Source of the DNA: Aestuariibacter salexigens DSM 15300
Lineage (GTDB): Bacteria > Pseudomonadota > Gammaproteobacteria > Enterobacterales > Alteromonadaceae
DNA: 55,986 nt
Assembly (NCBI RefSeq): GCF_000429145.1
Contig: NZ_AUBH01000015.1
Coordinates: forward strand, 1-55,986
Reading direction: 5' to 3'
Position numbers and translations under genes: made by a program. The notes beneath the pieces were generated by a model that worked only from the letters and a program-made list of their open reading frames with translations, did no database searches and was not told the origin of the DNA. Positions 43,767 to 54,343 of this stretch are shown here, piece after piece; within the stretch, counting starts at the first letter, position 1; the number at the start of each line of letters is the position of its first letter.

Positions 43767-44236
43767 TGTTTCATCATGCGTTCTTTCTGACGCGCCCAGT
43801 CTCGGTCTTTGACCGTATCTCGCTTGTCATGGGTTTTCTTACCTTTGGCGAGGTGTATTTCTACTTTTACCCAACATTTTTTCCAGTACATCGCCGTGGC
43901 GACCACAGAATAGCCCTCTCGATCCCGTGCGCCCATCAAACGATCTAACTCCCGCCGATTAAGCAGCAGTTTGCGCGTACGTTCGGGATCACAAATGACA
44001 TGTGAAGAGGCCTGATTAAGTGGCTGAATCTTACAGCCCAGCAGGAAAGCCTCGCCATTCTGGATTATCACATAGGTGTCGCTGATATTCACTTTACCAG
44101 CGCGTATGCTTTTGATTTCCCAGCCCTGCAACGCAATACCTGCCTCAAATTTGTCCTCAAGGAAGTATTCATGCCGCGCCTTTTTATTAAGCGCTATGGT
44201 GCCGCCGCCGGGCTTTTTAGTCTTGTTTTTACTCAT
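43757..44236 (-). CDS. smpB: SsrA-binding protein SmpB
   Basis: 159 aa, the standard length. Conserved [56 protein letters not shown] and the basic tail ([26 protein letters not shown]) that enters the mRNA channel. Partner of the tmRNA encoded at 41546-41903. Divergent from ratA. Confidence 0.98.
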   Translation of the reverse strand: MSKNKTKKPGGGTIALNKKARHEYFLEDKFEAGIALQGWEIKSIRAGKVNISDTYVIIQNGEAFLLGCKIQPLNQASSHVICDPERTRKLLLNRRELDRLMGARDREGYSVVATAMYWKKCWVKVEIHLAKGKKTHDKRDTVKDRDWARQKERMMKHKA

Positions 44237-44364
44237 GGCCGCGTATTATACGCATCGCACTAAGTTTGTCTTTATCGCGGAGTGAAAAATCTGGCTAAAA
44301 ATCGCGGGTTTTTTCATGCTACACTTCCGCGTCTTTTTATACACCACAGTGATCCAGAACCTAA

Positions 44365-44796
44365 ATGCCGAGTGTGAGTCGAAGTGCGCTGGTGGCTTTC
44401 AGCGCAGACAACATGTTTGATTTGGTCAACGACGTCGATGCGTATGCGGAATTTTTGCCCGGTTGCGCGCAGAGTAAAGTGCTTAAACGTGAAGATAATG
44501 GCATGACGGCCTCTCTGCTGATTTCAAAGGCCGGTGTTAATCAGTGGTTTACCACACTCAATGAATTCAAGCGTGGTGCATACATCAACATGAAACTGAT
44601 TGATGGCCCCTTTCAACACCTCAGCGGTGGCTGGACATTTTCAAGCCTGTCTGAAGATGCATGTAAAATTGAACTGAATCTGGAATTTGAATTTTCCAGC
44701 AAACTGGCGGAAATGGCTTTTGGCAAAGTGTTTAATTCACTGGCCAGTAACATGGTTCACGCGTTTACAACGCGGGCTAAAGAGGTATACCAATGA
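44365..44796 (+). CDS. ratA: RatA / COQ10-like START-domain protein
   Basis: 143 aa. START/polyketide-cyclase fold with [30 protein letters not shown], the family signature. Homologous to E. coli RatA and to mitochondrial COQ10, which binds ubiquinone and supports respiration; a toxin activity on ribosomes was reported for RatA. The gene order smpB divergent from ratA-rnfH is conserved in gammaproteobacteria. Overlaps rnfH by four bases (ATGA). Confidence 0.95.
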   Translation: MPSVSRSALVAFSADNMFDLVNDVDAYAEFLPGCAQSKVLKREDNGMTASLLISKAGVNQWFTTLNEFKRGAYINMKLIDGPFQHLSGGWTFSSLSEDACKIELNLEFEFSSKLAEMAFGKVFNSLASNMVHAFTTRAKEVYQ

Positions 44797-45143
44797 GTGA
44801 CATTTGCCAGATTGAAGTGGCCTATGCACTGCCCGATAAATACGCTCTGATTGAACTCTCAGTGCACAGCGGCGTATCTGTTGAAGCCGCCATTCAGGAA
44901 TCGGGTATTCTTTCGCGGTTTCCGGAAATTGACTTGACAGAAAATAAGGTGGGGATCTGGAATCGCACCTGTAAGTTGTCGGATGCCGTCTCGGATGGTG
45001 ATCGTATCGAAATCTATCGTCCACTGATCGCCGATCCAAAAGAAGTACGTAAGCGCCGGGCAGAAAAAGCCAAGCAGGAAGGCCGTGCTGACAAAGTCAC
45101 CGGCGGACGCAAAAAGCGCCTTGGTGAGGGTGAAACTGACTAA
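44793..45143 (+). CDS. rnfH: RnfH family protein (RatB)
   Basis: 116 aa with a ubiquitin-like beta-grasp fold: [24 protein letters not shown]-type segment [41 protein letters not shown] basic tail of about 25 residues follows. Translationally coupled to ratA. Function in the cell is not established. Confidence 0.95.
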   Translation: MSDICQIEVAYALPDKYALIELSVHSGVSVEAAIQESGILSRFPEIDLTENKVGIWNRTCKLSDAVSDGDRIEIYRPLIADPKEVRKRRAEKAKQEGRADKVTGGRKKRLGEGETD

Positions 45144-45155
45144 GCCAGTCCCGCG

Positions 45156-45968
45156 TTAATATTTACGACGCTGAAGCCCGGTAGTGGCCAGGATCTTGGC
45201 TGAAATTTCTTCTATCGAATACTTGGTACTGTTAAGAAACGGGATTTTTTCTTTTCGGTACAGGTTTTCCACCTCTCTGAGCTCCATTCGACACTGCGGC
45301 AGTGAAGCATAGCGACTGTTGGCGCGTCTTTCTGAACGGATCTGATGCAGTCGCTGGGCATCAATTGTCAGTCCAAAAAGCTTCTGTTTGAAACGCCGTA
45401 ACGCCGGTGGCAGTTTAAGAATGTCGCCCATGTCCTCTTCGGTAAACGGGTAGTTTGCTGCCTTGATACCATATTGCAGGGCGAGATAGAGGCTGGTTGG
45501 CGTTTTGCCAGAACGAGAGACACCGCAAAGAATAATATCAGCCTCATGATAGTCTTTGATGTTCGAACCATCGTCATTGGCCAATGCATAGTTAACCGCT
45601 TCAATACGGATATCGTATGTGGTCTCGTGGATACTATGGGTACGGTGTTTTTCAGGCTTAGAAGGCACTCCGAGGACTTTTTCCAGCGGCGCAACAAACT
45701 GGTCCAGAAAGTTGTAGTTAATGCCTACCGACCTGGAGATGATGCGTCGCACATCCATGTTCACAACGGTATAAAACACTAATGGACGCTGGCCGGTCTC
45801 GGCGAAACTCTCGGCAATTTCCCTCACCACCTCATTAGCCTGTTCTTCCGTTTCCACGAACGGAATCGTTTTATGATTAAACTGCATAGGAAACAGCGAT
45901 AGCAGAGCATGACCAAATACTTCAGAGGTGATGGCGGTGCCGTCAGAAATGTAAAAAGCGGTGCGCAC
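45156..45968 (-). CDS. ppsR: PEP synthase regulatory protein (kinase/pyrophosphorylase)
   Basis: 270 aa, DUF299 family. Starts FYISDGTAITSEVFGHALLS; P-loop-like CGVSRSGKTPTSLYLAL. It inactivates PpsA by ADP-dependent phosphorylation of a Thr beside the catalytic His and reactivates it by phosphorolysis. Divergent from ppsA, the conserved arrangement. Confidence 0.96.
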   Translation of the reverse strand: MRTAFYISDGTAITSEVFGHALLSLFPMQFNHKTIPFVETEEQANEVVREIAESFAETGQRPLVFYTVVNMDVRRIISRSVGINYNFLDQFVAPLEKVLGVPSKPEKHRTHSIHETTYDIRIEAVNYALANDDGSNIKDYHEADIILCGVSRSGKTPTSLYLALQYGIKAANYPFTEEDMGDILKLPPALRRFKQKLFGLTIDAQRLHQIRSERRANSRYASLPQCRMELREVENLYRKEKIPFLNSTKYSIEEISAKILATTGLQRRKY

Positions 45969-46402
45969 AATAGGGTCCTTAATCGCTCATTAACAAAAAG
46001 TATTAACAAGCATCTGTTGTCATTTTTATCGCTTCATTCTATGCAAGCTTCGGATAATTACCAGCCCGGTAATTTTGGTTAGAAAATAAGTAGCTTGTAA
46101 AAGCACGACAGCATTTTTGCAACCGACGAATAAGAGTCCTCGCAAAGCCCCTGTTTTATTGGTTTAGCCGAGAACAATTCTTTAACATTGTGGTAATTTA
46201 ATTACAGTTTTAAATTAAATTTTACATTGATTCATACACCATTCTAAAATCCACAACGCGGAGTGACTGGTGACAGGAATTTCGCGACCTGACAATAACA
46301 TAACAAACAGGTCTAACCATTTTACCTTACGCAATGAACTGTCCGGACACACCTTGCAGGAATGACAGGACGGGACAAAAATACAATTTGGAGGCTTTGG
46401 CA
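45969..46402. promoter_or_regulatory. ppsR-ppsA divergent intergenic region
   Basis: 434 bp without a gene. It contains an imperfect dyad TTACCAGCCCGGTAA near 46058 and a long AT-rich run near 46190-46230 (GTAATTTAATTACAG...TTAAATTAAATTTTAC) that could be an UP element or a curved region upstream of ppsA. A 23-codon in-frame extension in front of ppsA is not likely translated, because GGAGG precedes the GTG at 46403. No confident -35/-10 pair was found. Confidence 0.5.
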
Positions 46403-48775
46403 GTGCACGAATATGTACTTTGGTACCAGCAACTAGGGATGGGCGATGTCGGTAAAGTCGGCGGTAAGAATGCATCGCTGGGAGAAATGATATCCAATTT
46501 GGCGAATGCGGGAGTGCAGGTGCCAGGTGGTTTTGCCACGACTGCGGAAGCCTTCGACGAATTTCTCGAGCAGAGCGGCCTGGATCAGAAAATTCATGAG
46601 GTGCTCGACGCACTAGACGTTGACGATGTCAACGCGCTTGCCGAGGCCGGTAAGAACATTCGCCAGTGGGTGATAGATACACCGTTTCAGCCTGCGTTGG
46701 AAGACGCCATTCGCGATGCGTTTGAACAACTCCAGGGCGATGCGGGTGACGAAGCGTCGTTCGCTGTGCGCTCATCAGCCACCGCTGAAGATATGCCTGA
46801 TGCGTCCTTTGCGGGACAGCAGGAAACTTTCCTGAACGTTAAAGGCTATGAGTCTGTACTGACTGCCATTAAGCACGTTTTTGCGTCACTATTTAACGAT
46901 CGCGCTATCTCCTACCGAGTGCATCAGGGCTACGATCATAAAGGCGTGGCACTGTCTGCCGGTATCCAGCGTATGGTGCGCAGTGATCAGGCCTCATCTG
47001 GCGTCATGTTTACCATTGATACTGAATCAGGCTTCGAAGATGTGGTGTTTATCACGTCATCGTACGGACTGGGCGAAATGGTCGTGCAGGGTGCAGTAAA
47101 CCCAGACGAATTTTACGTGCACAAGCCAACCCTGACCAAAGGCACGCCCGCCGTGGTGCGTCGTAATCTTGGTAGCAAGTTGACCAAGATGATTTACTCA
47201 AGCGACACCAGTCACGGTAAGCAAGTCGAAATCATCGATGTCGATAAACGCGACAGCATGCAGTTTTCCATCAACGATGAAGAAGTGATGGAGCTTGCCA
47301 AGCAGGCTATGATTATCGAAAAACATTATGGACGTCCGATGGACATCGAGTGGGCCAAAGATGGCCTCGATGGCAAGCTATACATCGTTCAGGCCCGACC
47401 TGAAACCGTGCGTAGCCGCGAAGATGCGCAAGTGATCGAGCGTTTCCAGCTTAAAGGTCAGGCTAAAGTGGTATCTCAGGGACGCGCAATCGGTCATAAG
47501 ATTGGCTCAGGTGTCGCGAAAGTACTTGGCTCTATTGAAGAGATGGACAAGATTCAGCCCGGTGACGTATTGGTTACCGACATGACCGACCCTGACTGGG
47601 AGCCGATCATGAAAAAGGCCGCGGCAATCGTCACCAATCGTGGCGGACGTACCTGCCATGCGGCAATCATTGCTCGTGAGCTGGGTATTCCTGCGGTTGT
47701 TGGCTGTGGCGACGCCACGCACTCCATCGAGACCGGACACAACATTACGGTGTCGTGTGCAGAAGGGGATACGGGCTACATTTATGATGCGCAACTGGAT
47801 TTCGATGTGACCACATCGCGTATCGATTCGATGCCCGACTTACCTCTCAAAGTGATGATGAACGTCGGCAACCCAGACCGCGCGTTTGATTTCGCGCGCC
47901 TGCCGCATAAAGGTGTTGGCTTGGCCCGTCTTGAGTTCATTATCAACCGCATGATCGGTGTGCACCCTAAAGCGTTACTGAGCTTTGATGAACAACCTGA
48001 CGAGTTGAAAGAAGAGATCAGCGACATGATCGCCGGTTACGAATCACCGACTGAGTTCTATATTGAAAAGCTGGTCGAAGGTATTTCCACGATTGGTGCG
48101 GCATTCTCGCCTGAAAAAGTGATCGTGCGCATGTCTGACTTTAAGTCAAACGAATACTTTAACCTGGTCGGCGGCTATCAGTACGAGCCAGATGAAGAAA
48201 ACCCAATGCTGGGCTTCCGCGGAGCGAGTCGTTATATCTCTGAAGATTTCAGAGAATGCTTCGCACTTGAATGTGAAGCCATCAAGCGTGTTCGCAATAA
48301 GATGGGCCTGACTAACGTTGAGATCATGATCCCATTTGTCAGAACGTTAGAAGAAGGCCGTCAGGTTATCGAACTGCTCAGAGAGCAGGGACTGGTGCAG
48401 GGCGAGAATGGCCTGCGCGTTATTATGATGTGCGAGCTACCATCCAATGCATTGCTGGCGGATGAGTTCCTGGATATCTTCGACGGCTTCTCGATTGGCT
48501 CAAACGATCTGACTCAGCTGACGCTGGGACTGGACCGCGATTCAGGTCTTATTGCCCATCTGTTCGATGAGCGTAATGAGGCAGTGAAAAAGCTGTTGTC
48601 GATGGCAATTCAGACCGCCAAACGTCGTGGCAAGTACGTTGGTATCTGCGGTCAGGGTCCTTCTGATCATGAAGACCTGGCTGCGTGGCTGGTGGCTGAA
48701 GGTATCGACAGCGTCAGTCTCAACCCGGATACCGTCGTCGAAACATGGTTATATCTGGCTGAAAATCACGCTTGA
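46403..48775 (+). CDS. ppsA: Phosphoenolpyruvate synthase
   Basis: 790 aa from GTG 46403, chosen for GGAGG eight bases upstream and the homologous start [31 protein letters not shown]-grasp-like N-terminal domain (with [25 protein letters not shown]), central phosphohistidine domain with catalytic H419 in [22 protein letters not shown] (the preceding Thr is the PpsR target), and a C-terminal PEP/pyruvate barrel ([20 protein letters not shown]). Converts pyruvate and ATP to PEP, AMP and phosphate for gluconeogenesis, which suits a cell growing on fatty acids. Confidence 0.98.
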   Translation: MHEYVLWYQQLGMGDVGKVGGKNASLGEMISNLANAGVQVPGGFATTAEAFDEFLEQSGLDQKIHEVLDALDVDDVNALAEAGKNIRQWVIDTPFQPALEDAIRDAFEQLQGDAGDEASFAVRSSATAEDMPDASFAGQQETFLNVKGYESVLTAIKHVFASLFNDRAISYRVHQGYDHKGVALSAGIQRMVRSDQASSGVMFTIDTESGFEDVVFITSSYGLGEMVVQGAVNPDEFYVHKPTLTKGTPAVVRRNLGSKLTKMIYSSDTSHGKQVEIIDVDKRDSMQFSINDEEVMELAKQAMIIEKHYGRPMDIEWAKDGLDGKLYIVQARPETVRSREDAQVIERFQLKGQAKVVSQGRAIGHKIGSGVAKVLGSIEEMDKIQPGDVLVTDMTDPDWEPIMKKAAAIVTNRGGRTCHAAIIARELGIPAVVGCGDATHSIETGHNITVSCAEGDTGYIYDAQLDFDVTTSRIDSMPDLPLKVMMNVGNPDRAFDFARLPHKGVGLARLEFIINRMIGVHPKALLSFDEQPDELKEEISDMIAGYESPTEFYIEKLVEGISTIGAAFSPEKVIVRMSDFKSNEYFNLVGGYQYEPDEENPMLGFRGASRYISEDFRECFALECEAIKRVRNKMGLTNVEIMIPFVRTLEEGRQVIELLREQGLVQGENGLRVIMMCELPSNALLADEFLDIFDGFSIGSNDLTQLTLGLDRDSGLIAHLFDERNEAVKKLLSMAIQTAKRRGKYVGICGQGPSDHEDLAAWLVAEGIDSVSLNPDTVVETWLYLAENHA

Positions 48776-48797
48776 TAACACCGGGTATAGAACGAAC

Positions 48798-48820
48798 AAC
48801 ACCGGCTTTAAGCCGGTGTT
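48798..48820 (+). terminator. ppsA terminator
   Basis: AACACCGGCTT-TAAGCCGGTGTT stem, followed by a weak GTTGTAT tail. It lies just past the convergent small membrane protein gene. Confidence 0.65.
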
Positions 48821-48839
48821 GTTGTATATGGGAACAAGC

Positions 48840-49058
48840 TTAACGAAGCTTTCTGAGTAACAAAAACCGATCCAGTCGTCTTGCGCCATGACTCATACCC
48901 GATTGGCATTTACGTAACCATACGCGAGCAATAGCAAACTCTGTGGCGAGGATCAGGAGTCCAGCAAGGACAAACAGGATTGAACCTGGCAGGATAGAAA
49001 AGACAATCCCTGCCAGCACTAAAGATGCACCGACAATAGTTTTGACCGTTTTTTTCAC
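48840..49058 (-). CDS. Small PGPGW-type membrane protein
   Basis: 72 aa from GTG 49058, selected because AGGAG lies seven bases upstream; a TTG 30 bases earlier would swallow that site. Two hydrophobic helices around the loop SILPGSILFVLAGLLILATEFAIARVWL, which matches the PGPGW transmembrane family (here PGS, a variant of the name motif). The tail is strongly basic. Function unknown. Confidence 0.75.
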   Translation of the reverse strand: MKKTVKTIVGASLVLAGIVFSILPGSILFVLAGLLILATEFAIARVWLRKCQSGMSHGARRLDRFLLLRKLR

Positions 49059-49152
49059 CGCAACTCTCCTACTTTTATCGTTATACAAAGTCTACGTAAG
49101 ACCAAACAAATTGCCATAAGATTGATGTTACAAATCATGTTCAAGCTTAGGT

Positions 49153-49158
49153 ATAATC
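49153..49158 (+). promoter_or_regulatory. Candidate -10 element of ydiJ
   Basis: TATAAT 36 bases before the start codon. No good -35 hexamer at the right distance. Confidence 0.4.
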
Positions 49159-49193
49159 GCAAGCTGACTATCTGACACTCCTCTGTTTGCCGT

Positions 49194-52100
49194 ATGTTAC
49201 CCGCATTAAAGCCTGACGCCACGCTCGAGACCGACTATGCCAGTTTCTTATCAGAACTGTCTGGGTCAGCGTTTTCTGGTGATATTGAGTATAGCTATGC
49301 CAGTCGACTGGCTGTGGCAACTGATAACAGTATTTATCAGCGTCTTCCTCAGGCGGTCGTATTTCCCCGCGGAACTGACGATGTCATCGTCATCGGCACA
49401 TTGGCCAAGCAGTACCCGAAAGTGTGCTTTTCAGCGCGAGGCGGTGGAACAGGTACAAATGGTCAGTCGCTGACCAGCGGTATCGTGGTGGATATGTCGC
49501 GGTATATGAACAACATCCTGGAAATCAATGCCGAACAAGGTTGGGTCACAGTGCAGGCGGGTGTGGTCAAAGACCAGCTCAATGATGCACTGCGGGAGCA
49601 TGGCTTTTTCTTCGCGCCAGATTTGTCGACCAGTAATCGCGCGACCATCGGCGGCATGATAAACACAGACGCGTCAGGGCAGGGCTCATTGGTGTATGGT
49701 AAAACCAGCGACCATGTATTGGCCTTAACGTCGGTACTGGCCGATGGCACCTTGATAAATTCTGCGCCCATGCCGCTGGATAGTGCCAGACAACTAGTCA
49801 AAGCAGGCGACAGAGCCGCGCAGATCATCGAGCAATTGCTTGCTACCTGTGTGGAAAAACGTGACAGGATTCTGGCCAAATTTCCGCGCCTGAACCGCTT
49901 TCTGACCGGCTATGATCTGGAGCATGCAATCAGTGATGACGTCACAGAGTTGGATATCAGCCGCATCCTGACCGGCTCGGAAGGGTCGCTGGCATTCATC
50001 ACCGAGGCGAAATTAAACGTCACGCCTATACCGAAAAATAAGGCGCTGGTTAATATTAAATATGACTCCTTTGAGTCGGCACTGCGTCACGCTCCGCGCA
50101 TGATCGCTGCCGATGCTACTTCTGTTGAAACCGTTGATAGCAAAGTGCTTAACCTGGCCCGTGAAGACATTATCTGGCATTCGGTTTCTGAACTGATTAC
50201 CGATGTGCCGGATAAGCACATGCTTGGTCTGAATATGGTCGAGTATAACAGCGATGACGAACAGGAAATTCAGGCCAAAATTGCCCGTTTGAGTGAAGAG
50301 CTACGCGCTGCTGCGGAAAATGGCGAGCATGGCGTGATTGGTTTTCAGGTCACCTTTGATGTGGCAGATATCAATAAAATATACGCCATGCGCAAGAAAG
50401 CCGTTGGACTGCTGGGTAAAGCCAAAGGCTGGCAAAAGCCTATCGCCTTTGCCGAAGACACAGCGGTACCGCCTGAACATCTGGCCGACTTTATCATGGA
50501 GTTTCGAGACCTGTTGGATAGCCATCAGTTACAGTACGGCATGTTTGGTCACGTTGATGCTGGGGTACTGCACGTGCGTCCGGCCCTTGATATGAGCGAT
50601 CCAGAGCAGGAAAAACTGATGAAACGCCTGTCTGATAAGGTCGTTGAACTGGTTGCCAAGTATGGCGGTTTGATGTGGGGCGAACACGGTAAAGGCTATC
50701 GCAGTGAGTATGCACCAGCGTTTTTTGGTGACGAGCTTTACGCCGAACTTCAAAAAATAAAGCGTGCGTTTGACCCTCACAACCAGATGAATCCGGGCAA
50801 GATATGCACACCTTTTGATTCGGGCGCACAACTTGTCAGCGTTGATGACGTAAAACGCGGCAGTTTGGATAGGCAGATCCCTATCCACGTGCGCAATGCG
50901 TTTGAGCCCGCCATGAGCTGCAATGGCAACGCCCTGTGTTTCAATTACGATGTCAGTTCGCCGATGTGCCCATCGAGTAAAATCACCCGCGATCGGCGGC
51001 ATACGCCAAAGGGAAGAGCTGGCATGATCCGCGAGTGGTTACGGCTTCTGTCGACGCAGGGCCAGGACGTCACCGAGTTGGAAAACGGCACTAATCTGTC
51101 CTGGTGGGCACGCTGGCGAAACTCGCAGAAAAAAAGTGCAGAACAGGATTTTTCTCATGAGGTGCTGGAGGTCATGAATGGCTGTCTGGCATGTAAATCC
51201 TGCTCCAGTCAATGTCCTGTCGGGGTCGACGTGCCGGAATTCAGGGCCCGCTTTCTGAATATTTACTACCAGCGCTACCTGCGTCCAGTGAAAGATTATC
51301 TGGTGGCGAATGTCGAACGTATGGCACCGCTGATGGCCAAATTTGCCAGACCGGTAAACTGGTTCTTGAAGCGTACCTGGCTACAACGCTTGTTCGCTAA
51401 TAACGTCGGCTATGTTGATATGCCTTTACTGTCAACGCCTACGCTTGCGCATAGGATTGCGGGACGTGCAGATTGGCAGTTTAATCTCGCCACTTTGGAA
51501 GCCATGCCGGAGCGTGAGCGTAATAAGGTTGTACTTGTTGTGCAGGACCCGTTTACCAGTTTTTATGAAGCCGAGCTGGTGGAAGACTTTATGCGTCTGA
51601 TAGACCAACTGGGTTATCGTCCGATGCTTTTACCTTTTAAACCCAATGGTAAACCTCAGCATGTAAAGGGCTTTCTTAAACAGTTTGCGGCAACTGCCAA
51701 AAATACCGCAGCGTTTCTAAATAGTATCAGCCAGGCCGGCTGCTCTATGGTAGGTGTCGATGCGTCACTGGTGCTGTGTTATCGCGATGAGTACGTTAAA
51801 GCATTGGGACAGGCGCGAGGCGATTTTACCGTACAGATAGCGCATGAGTGGCTGTTGTCATTGCCTGAAGATGCATTCACTGCTGGCCCGGGGGATAACC
51901 ACGAGTATAAGCTATTTGCGCACTGCACTGAAAAGACTGCATTACCGAAAAGTGAACAGCAATGGCAGCAAATCTTCGCCCGAGCCGGATTGTCGCTGAC
52001 GCCTGTCGCAGTGGGCTGCTGCGGGATGGCCGGTACTTATGGTCATGAGGTGGAACAGCTTGAAAATTCGAAAGGCATTTTTAACCTAAGCTGGCAGCCA

Positions 52101-52235
52101 GCACTGCAAAAGTTAGATACCAGTCGCGTATTGGCAACCGGATACTCCTGTCGCAGTCAGGTATCGCGCATTGACGGGTATAAACCTCAACATCCTTTGC
52201 AAGTGCTGCTTTCGCATTTGCACACTAATGAATAA
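49194..52235 (+). CDS. ydiJ: FAD/Fe-S D-2-hydroxyacid dehydrogenase, YdiJ type
   Basis: 1013 aa (E. coli YdiJ about 1018). N-terminal FAD-binding PCMH domain (YQRLPQAVVFPRGTDDV, ARGGGTGTNGQSL, STSNRATIGGMINTDASGQGSLVYGKTSDHVL), FAD-linked oxidase C-terminal domain (FGHVDAGVLHVRP, HNQMNPGKICTP), then ferredoxin-like clusters (CNGNALCFNYDVSSPMCP and CLACKSCSSQCPVG, from about residue 664) and CCG domains (GCCGMAGTYGHE). Oxidises a D-2-hydroxyacid, likely D-2-hydroxyglutarate as in E. coli, passing electrons to the quinone pool. Likely followed in the same transcript by the 138-aa gene 20 bases on. Confidence 0.95.
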   Translation: MLPALKPDATLETDYASFLSELSGSAFSGDIEYSYASRLAVATDNSIYQRLPQAVVFPRGTDDVIVIGTLAKQYPKVCFSARGGGTGTNGQSLTSGIVVDMSRYMNNILEINAEQGWVTVQAGVVKDQLNDALREHGFFFAPDLSTSNRATIGGMINTDASGQGSLVYGKTSDHVLALTSVLADGTLINSAPMPLDSARQLVKAGDRAAQIIEQLLATCVEKRDRILAKFPRLNRFLTGYDLEHAISDDVTELDISRILTGSEGSLAFITEAKLNVTPIPKNKALVNIKYDSFESALRHAPRMIAADATSVETVDSKVLNLAREDIIWHSVSELITDVPDKHMLGLNMVEYNSDDEQEIQAKIARLSEELRAAAENGEHGVIGFQVTFDVADINKIYAMRKKAVGLLGKAKGWQKPIAFAEDTAVPPEHLADFIMEFRDLLDSHQLQYGMFGHVDAGVLHVRPALDMSDPEQEKLMKRLSDKVVELVAKYGGLMWGEHGKGYRSEYAPAFFGDELYAELQKIKRAFDPHNQMNPGKICTPFDSGAQLVSVDDVKRGSLDRQIPIHVRNAFEPAMSCNGNALCFNYDVSSPMCPSSKITRDRRHTPKGRAGMIREWLRLLSTQGQDVTELENGTNLSWWARWRNSQKKSAEQDFSHEVLEVMNGCLACKSCSSQCPVGVDVPEFRARFLNIYYQRYLRPVKDYLVANVERMAPLMAKFARPVNWFLKRTWLQRLFANNVGYVDMPLLSTPTLAHRIAGRADWQFNLATLEAMPERERNKVVLVVQDPFTSFYEAELVEDFMRLIDQLGYRPMLLPFKPNGKPQHVKGFLKQFAATAKNTAAFLNSISQAGCSMVGVDASLVLCYRDEYVKALGQARGDFTVQIAHEWLLSLPEDAFTAGPGDNHEYKLFAHCTEKTALPKSEQQWQQIFARAGLSLTPVAVGCCGMAGTYGHEVEQLENSKGIFNLSWQPALQKLDTSRVLATGYSCRSQVSRIDGYKPQHPLQVLLSHLHTNE

Positions 52236-52255
52236 CCACAATAACGAGAACGACA

Positions 52256-52672
52256 ATGGCAGAACATATACCGAGTCAACTTACCCCAGAGCAGACCTCA
52301 GCTTGGGTGAGAGAGCAATTTCAGCGCGCAAATAAGCATCTGGCAGAAAATGGCGTACTATTTGAGAGCGTAGTGACCGAGGAAAGTCGTTACCTGGCAC
52401 CGTTTTTTGCGATATGGAAAATCAAAGACACCGCGCAGCGGTTTTACTGGGTATTAAGTGGCGATCTTCCCTGTGATTTCATGCCGGTTGAAAATGAAAA
52501 AGAAGCGCGCAGCGCACTTCGTCATTTTGCCTTTATGTGGCAAATGAAAGCGGAAAATATTCGTCGTGAGAATGCCGCTGATAAGCAGCAAATAGAACAC
52601 GCAGCACTATTAGAATCGCGGGCTGAGGGGTTGTATCGACTCTACAACGAGCAGAATATCTGGCAACAATAG
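52256..52672 (+). CDS. DUF4826-like protein
   Basis: 138 aa, soluble and mixed charge: TSAWVREQFQRANKHLAENGVLFESVVTEESRYLAP, IWKIKDTAQRFYWVLSGDLPCDFMP and a helical C-terminus. I associate this with the small DUF4826 family of Alteromonadales from memory, without certainty. It sits 20 bases after ydiJ, so it may be co-transcribed. Ends with TAG. Function unknown. Confidence 0.75.
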   Translation: MAEHIPSQLTPEQTSAWVREQFQRANKHLAENGVLFESVVTEESRYLAPFFAIWKIKDTAQRFYWVLSGDLPCDFMPVENEKEARSALRHFAFMWQMKAENIRRENAADKQQIEHAALLESRAEGLYRLYNEQNIWQQ

Positions 52673-52690
52673 TCTGTTGCCAGCACCCGG

Positions 52691-53149
52691 CTAGTGCATT
52701 AAATCAACTTTTGCCAGTGAAAAGGACTCCACTGCGCAGGCCATTTTTTGACGTGGGATCCCGGCTTCCATAAAAGCCTGCCCGACTGACCTGAATCCCT
52801 GCTGTTTAAATTCATCAACGGCACTGAGGTCGCACAGCACCACTACTTCCTGAAGGTTCTGTTGTCTGGCTATTTTGAGCAATGCTTTGCTAAGCGCAAT
52901 ATAAACACGCTTATCTCTGAACTTGGGTTTGACAGCAATGCGACCAAGTTCTCCCTCGTGGGTGAGTCTCGCTGTTGCGATCGGCTCGTGTTTATCATCA
53001 GACATCAGAATATGAAAAGCCTGATCATCGTGTTGATCAAATTCGCGCTCTGCGGGGATACGCCAGCCATAGACGTATACTTCCTCTCGCAATTTGCTGA
53101 GCGTTTGTTTCGCGTCCTTCCATGTCACGTTTTTCACACGTAACGGCAT
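52691..53149 (-). CDS. GNAT family N-acetyltransferase
   Basis: 152 aa. GNAT fold: substrate strand PIATARLTHEGELGRIAVKPKFRDKRVYIALSKALLK, which occupies the acetyl-CoA loop although the Q/R-x-x-G-x-G motif is poorly kept (KFRDKRV), then VVLCDLSAVDEFKQQGFRSVGQAFMEAGIPRQKM. The last phrase is typical of the ElaA/YjcF-type GNATs. Substrate unknown. It follows roxA by 33 bases on the same strand. Confidence 0.85.
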   Translation of the reverse strand: MPLRVKNVTWKDAKQTLSKLREEVYVYGWRIPAEREFDQHDDQAFHILMSDDKHEPIATARLTHEGELGRIAVKPKFRDKRVYIALSKALLKIARQQNLQEVVVLCDLSAVDEFKQQGFRSVGQAFMEAGIPRQKMACAVESFSLAKVDLMH

Positions 53150-53182
53150 TGTGCCCCCTGGTATTGAGTGTTTGGCCCTGCA

Positions 53183-54343
53183 TCACAAAGACGAGTGTTG
53201 ATGCCAGAATCCTCGATTTACCAGTGTAGCCACAAAGCGGTTAAAAAATAAACTGTTTTGGTGGCTTTTTTTCGAATTTATCGTAAATTGTGGCGCATTC
53301 AGAAATTCTCTTACCAATTCGCACTCAGCATCCGGTACGTTGAAGCTGACATCTTCAACAAAGACTCTGGCTATCCGGTCTGAAAACGCATTAGCAGGTA
53401 TGAATATGGGGTGAATGCCTGGTTGCCTGATAAGCAGGCTATCAGGTGGGACAATTTTATCGTCAGTCCTGCCATCCTCCTCGAGCTCTTCTAACATCCA
53501 GTCTTCCAGACGACGGGCACTGTGCTGGCCAAACCACAGTAGAAACTGATCGGAATCGATCATAGTGTGAAATTTTTTTCGCAGCTCGCTGATATCCTGT
53601 TGTGAAATTTCATCTGCCAGTGGCTGACATTGACGAGTCGGATCGCTGATACGCTCTGTAAACCAATTATATTGTTCGGTCTCTTCACTGAATGAGGTCA
53701 ATAGCTCTTTTCCAGTTGGGCCTCGGAATCCCACTGAATAATTCAGACAGTCTGATGATGATTGCCCCTGATGTGGATGTCCCGGAGGGATATAGACCAT
53801 ATCACCAGGATGTAACTCTTCGTCGATAACCGGCTCAAAACCGTCTATTAGCGACAATGAGGGATGGGGAGAATAGGGCGGGTAGTCGCCCGGCAACCCG
53901 ACCTGCCAGCGACGGCTGCCTTTTCCCTGAATAATAAACACGTCGTATTGGTCGATATGTGCACCCACGCCAGCGCCGGCAACGGAAAAGCTGACCATCA
54001 GATTATCAATGCGCCAATTTGGAACAAAACAAAAGGCGCGCAGCAGCGCATCGGCACTCGTATGGTGATGATCAACAGACTGTACCAGCAGTGACCAATG
54101 GTGCTGACATACTGAGTCAAACTCACAAAACGGTCCTTCATGCACTGCCCACTTGTCGCCATCTCGACTGACAATGCGCGAGTCGATGTCCTGCTCCATA
54201 GCCAGATCTGCCAGTTCATGCTCATCCAGTGGATCGCTGAACTGATCAAAGACCTGGCGGAATACGGCAGGCTTTTTCTGCCAGTATTTACGCATAAACT
54301 CAGCGCGATCAAAGTTAATTAGTTGATAACTCAACGGCATCAT
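53183..54343 (-). CDS. roxA: Ribosomal protein uL16 arginine hydroxylase (JmjC cupin)
   Basis: 386 aa. JmjC/cupin_4 domain with FWxKKP-like YWQKKPAVFRQVF at the start, Fe(II)-binding H-x-D in GAHIDQYDVFIIQGKGSRRWQVG and the third ligand His in YIPPGHPHQGQ, plus the C-terminal winged-helix region. Matches E. coli RoxA (YcfD), which 3-hydroxylates Arg81 of L16 using 2-oxoglutarate and oxygen. Start ambiguous between two adjacent ATGs (54343, 54340). Its start overlaps the end of the cyclase gene by 26-29 bases. Confidence 0.93.
   Translation of the reverse strand: MMPLSYQLINFDRAEFMRKYWQKKPAVFRQVFDQFSDPLDEHELADLAMEQDIDSRIVSRDGDKWAVHEGPFCEFDSVCQHHWSLLVQSVDHHHTSADALLRAFCFVPNWRIDNLMVSFSVAGAGVGAHIDQYDVFIIQGKGSRRWQVGLPGDYPPYSPHPSLSLIDGFEPVIDEELHPGDMVYIPPGHPHQGQSSSDCLNYSVGFRGPTGKELLTSFSEETEQYNWFTERISDPTRQCQPLADEISQQDISELRKKFHTMIDSDQFLLWFGQHSARRLEDWMLEELEEDGRTDDKIVPPDSLLIRQPGIHPIFIPANAFSDRIARVFVEDVSFNVPDAECELVREFLNAPQFTINSKKSHQNSLFFNRFVATLVNRGFWHQHSSL

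Noticed and set aside
45971-46009. In-frame extension of the region upstream of ppsR as part of a gene
   Set aside because: The family start FYISDGTAI and the conserved length fix the ppsR start at 45968.
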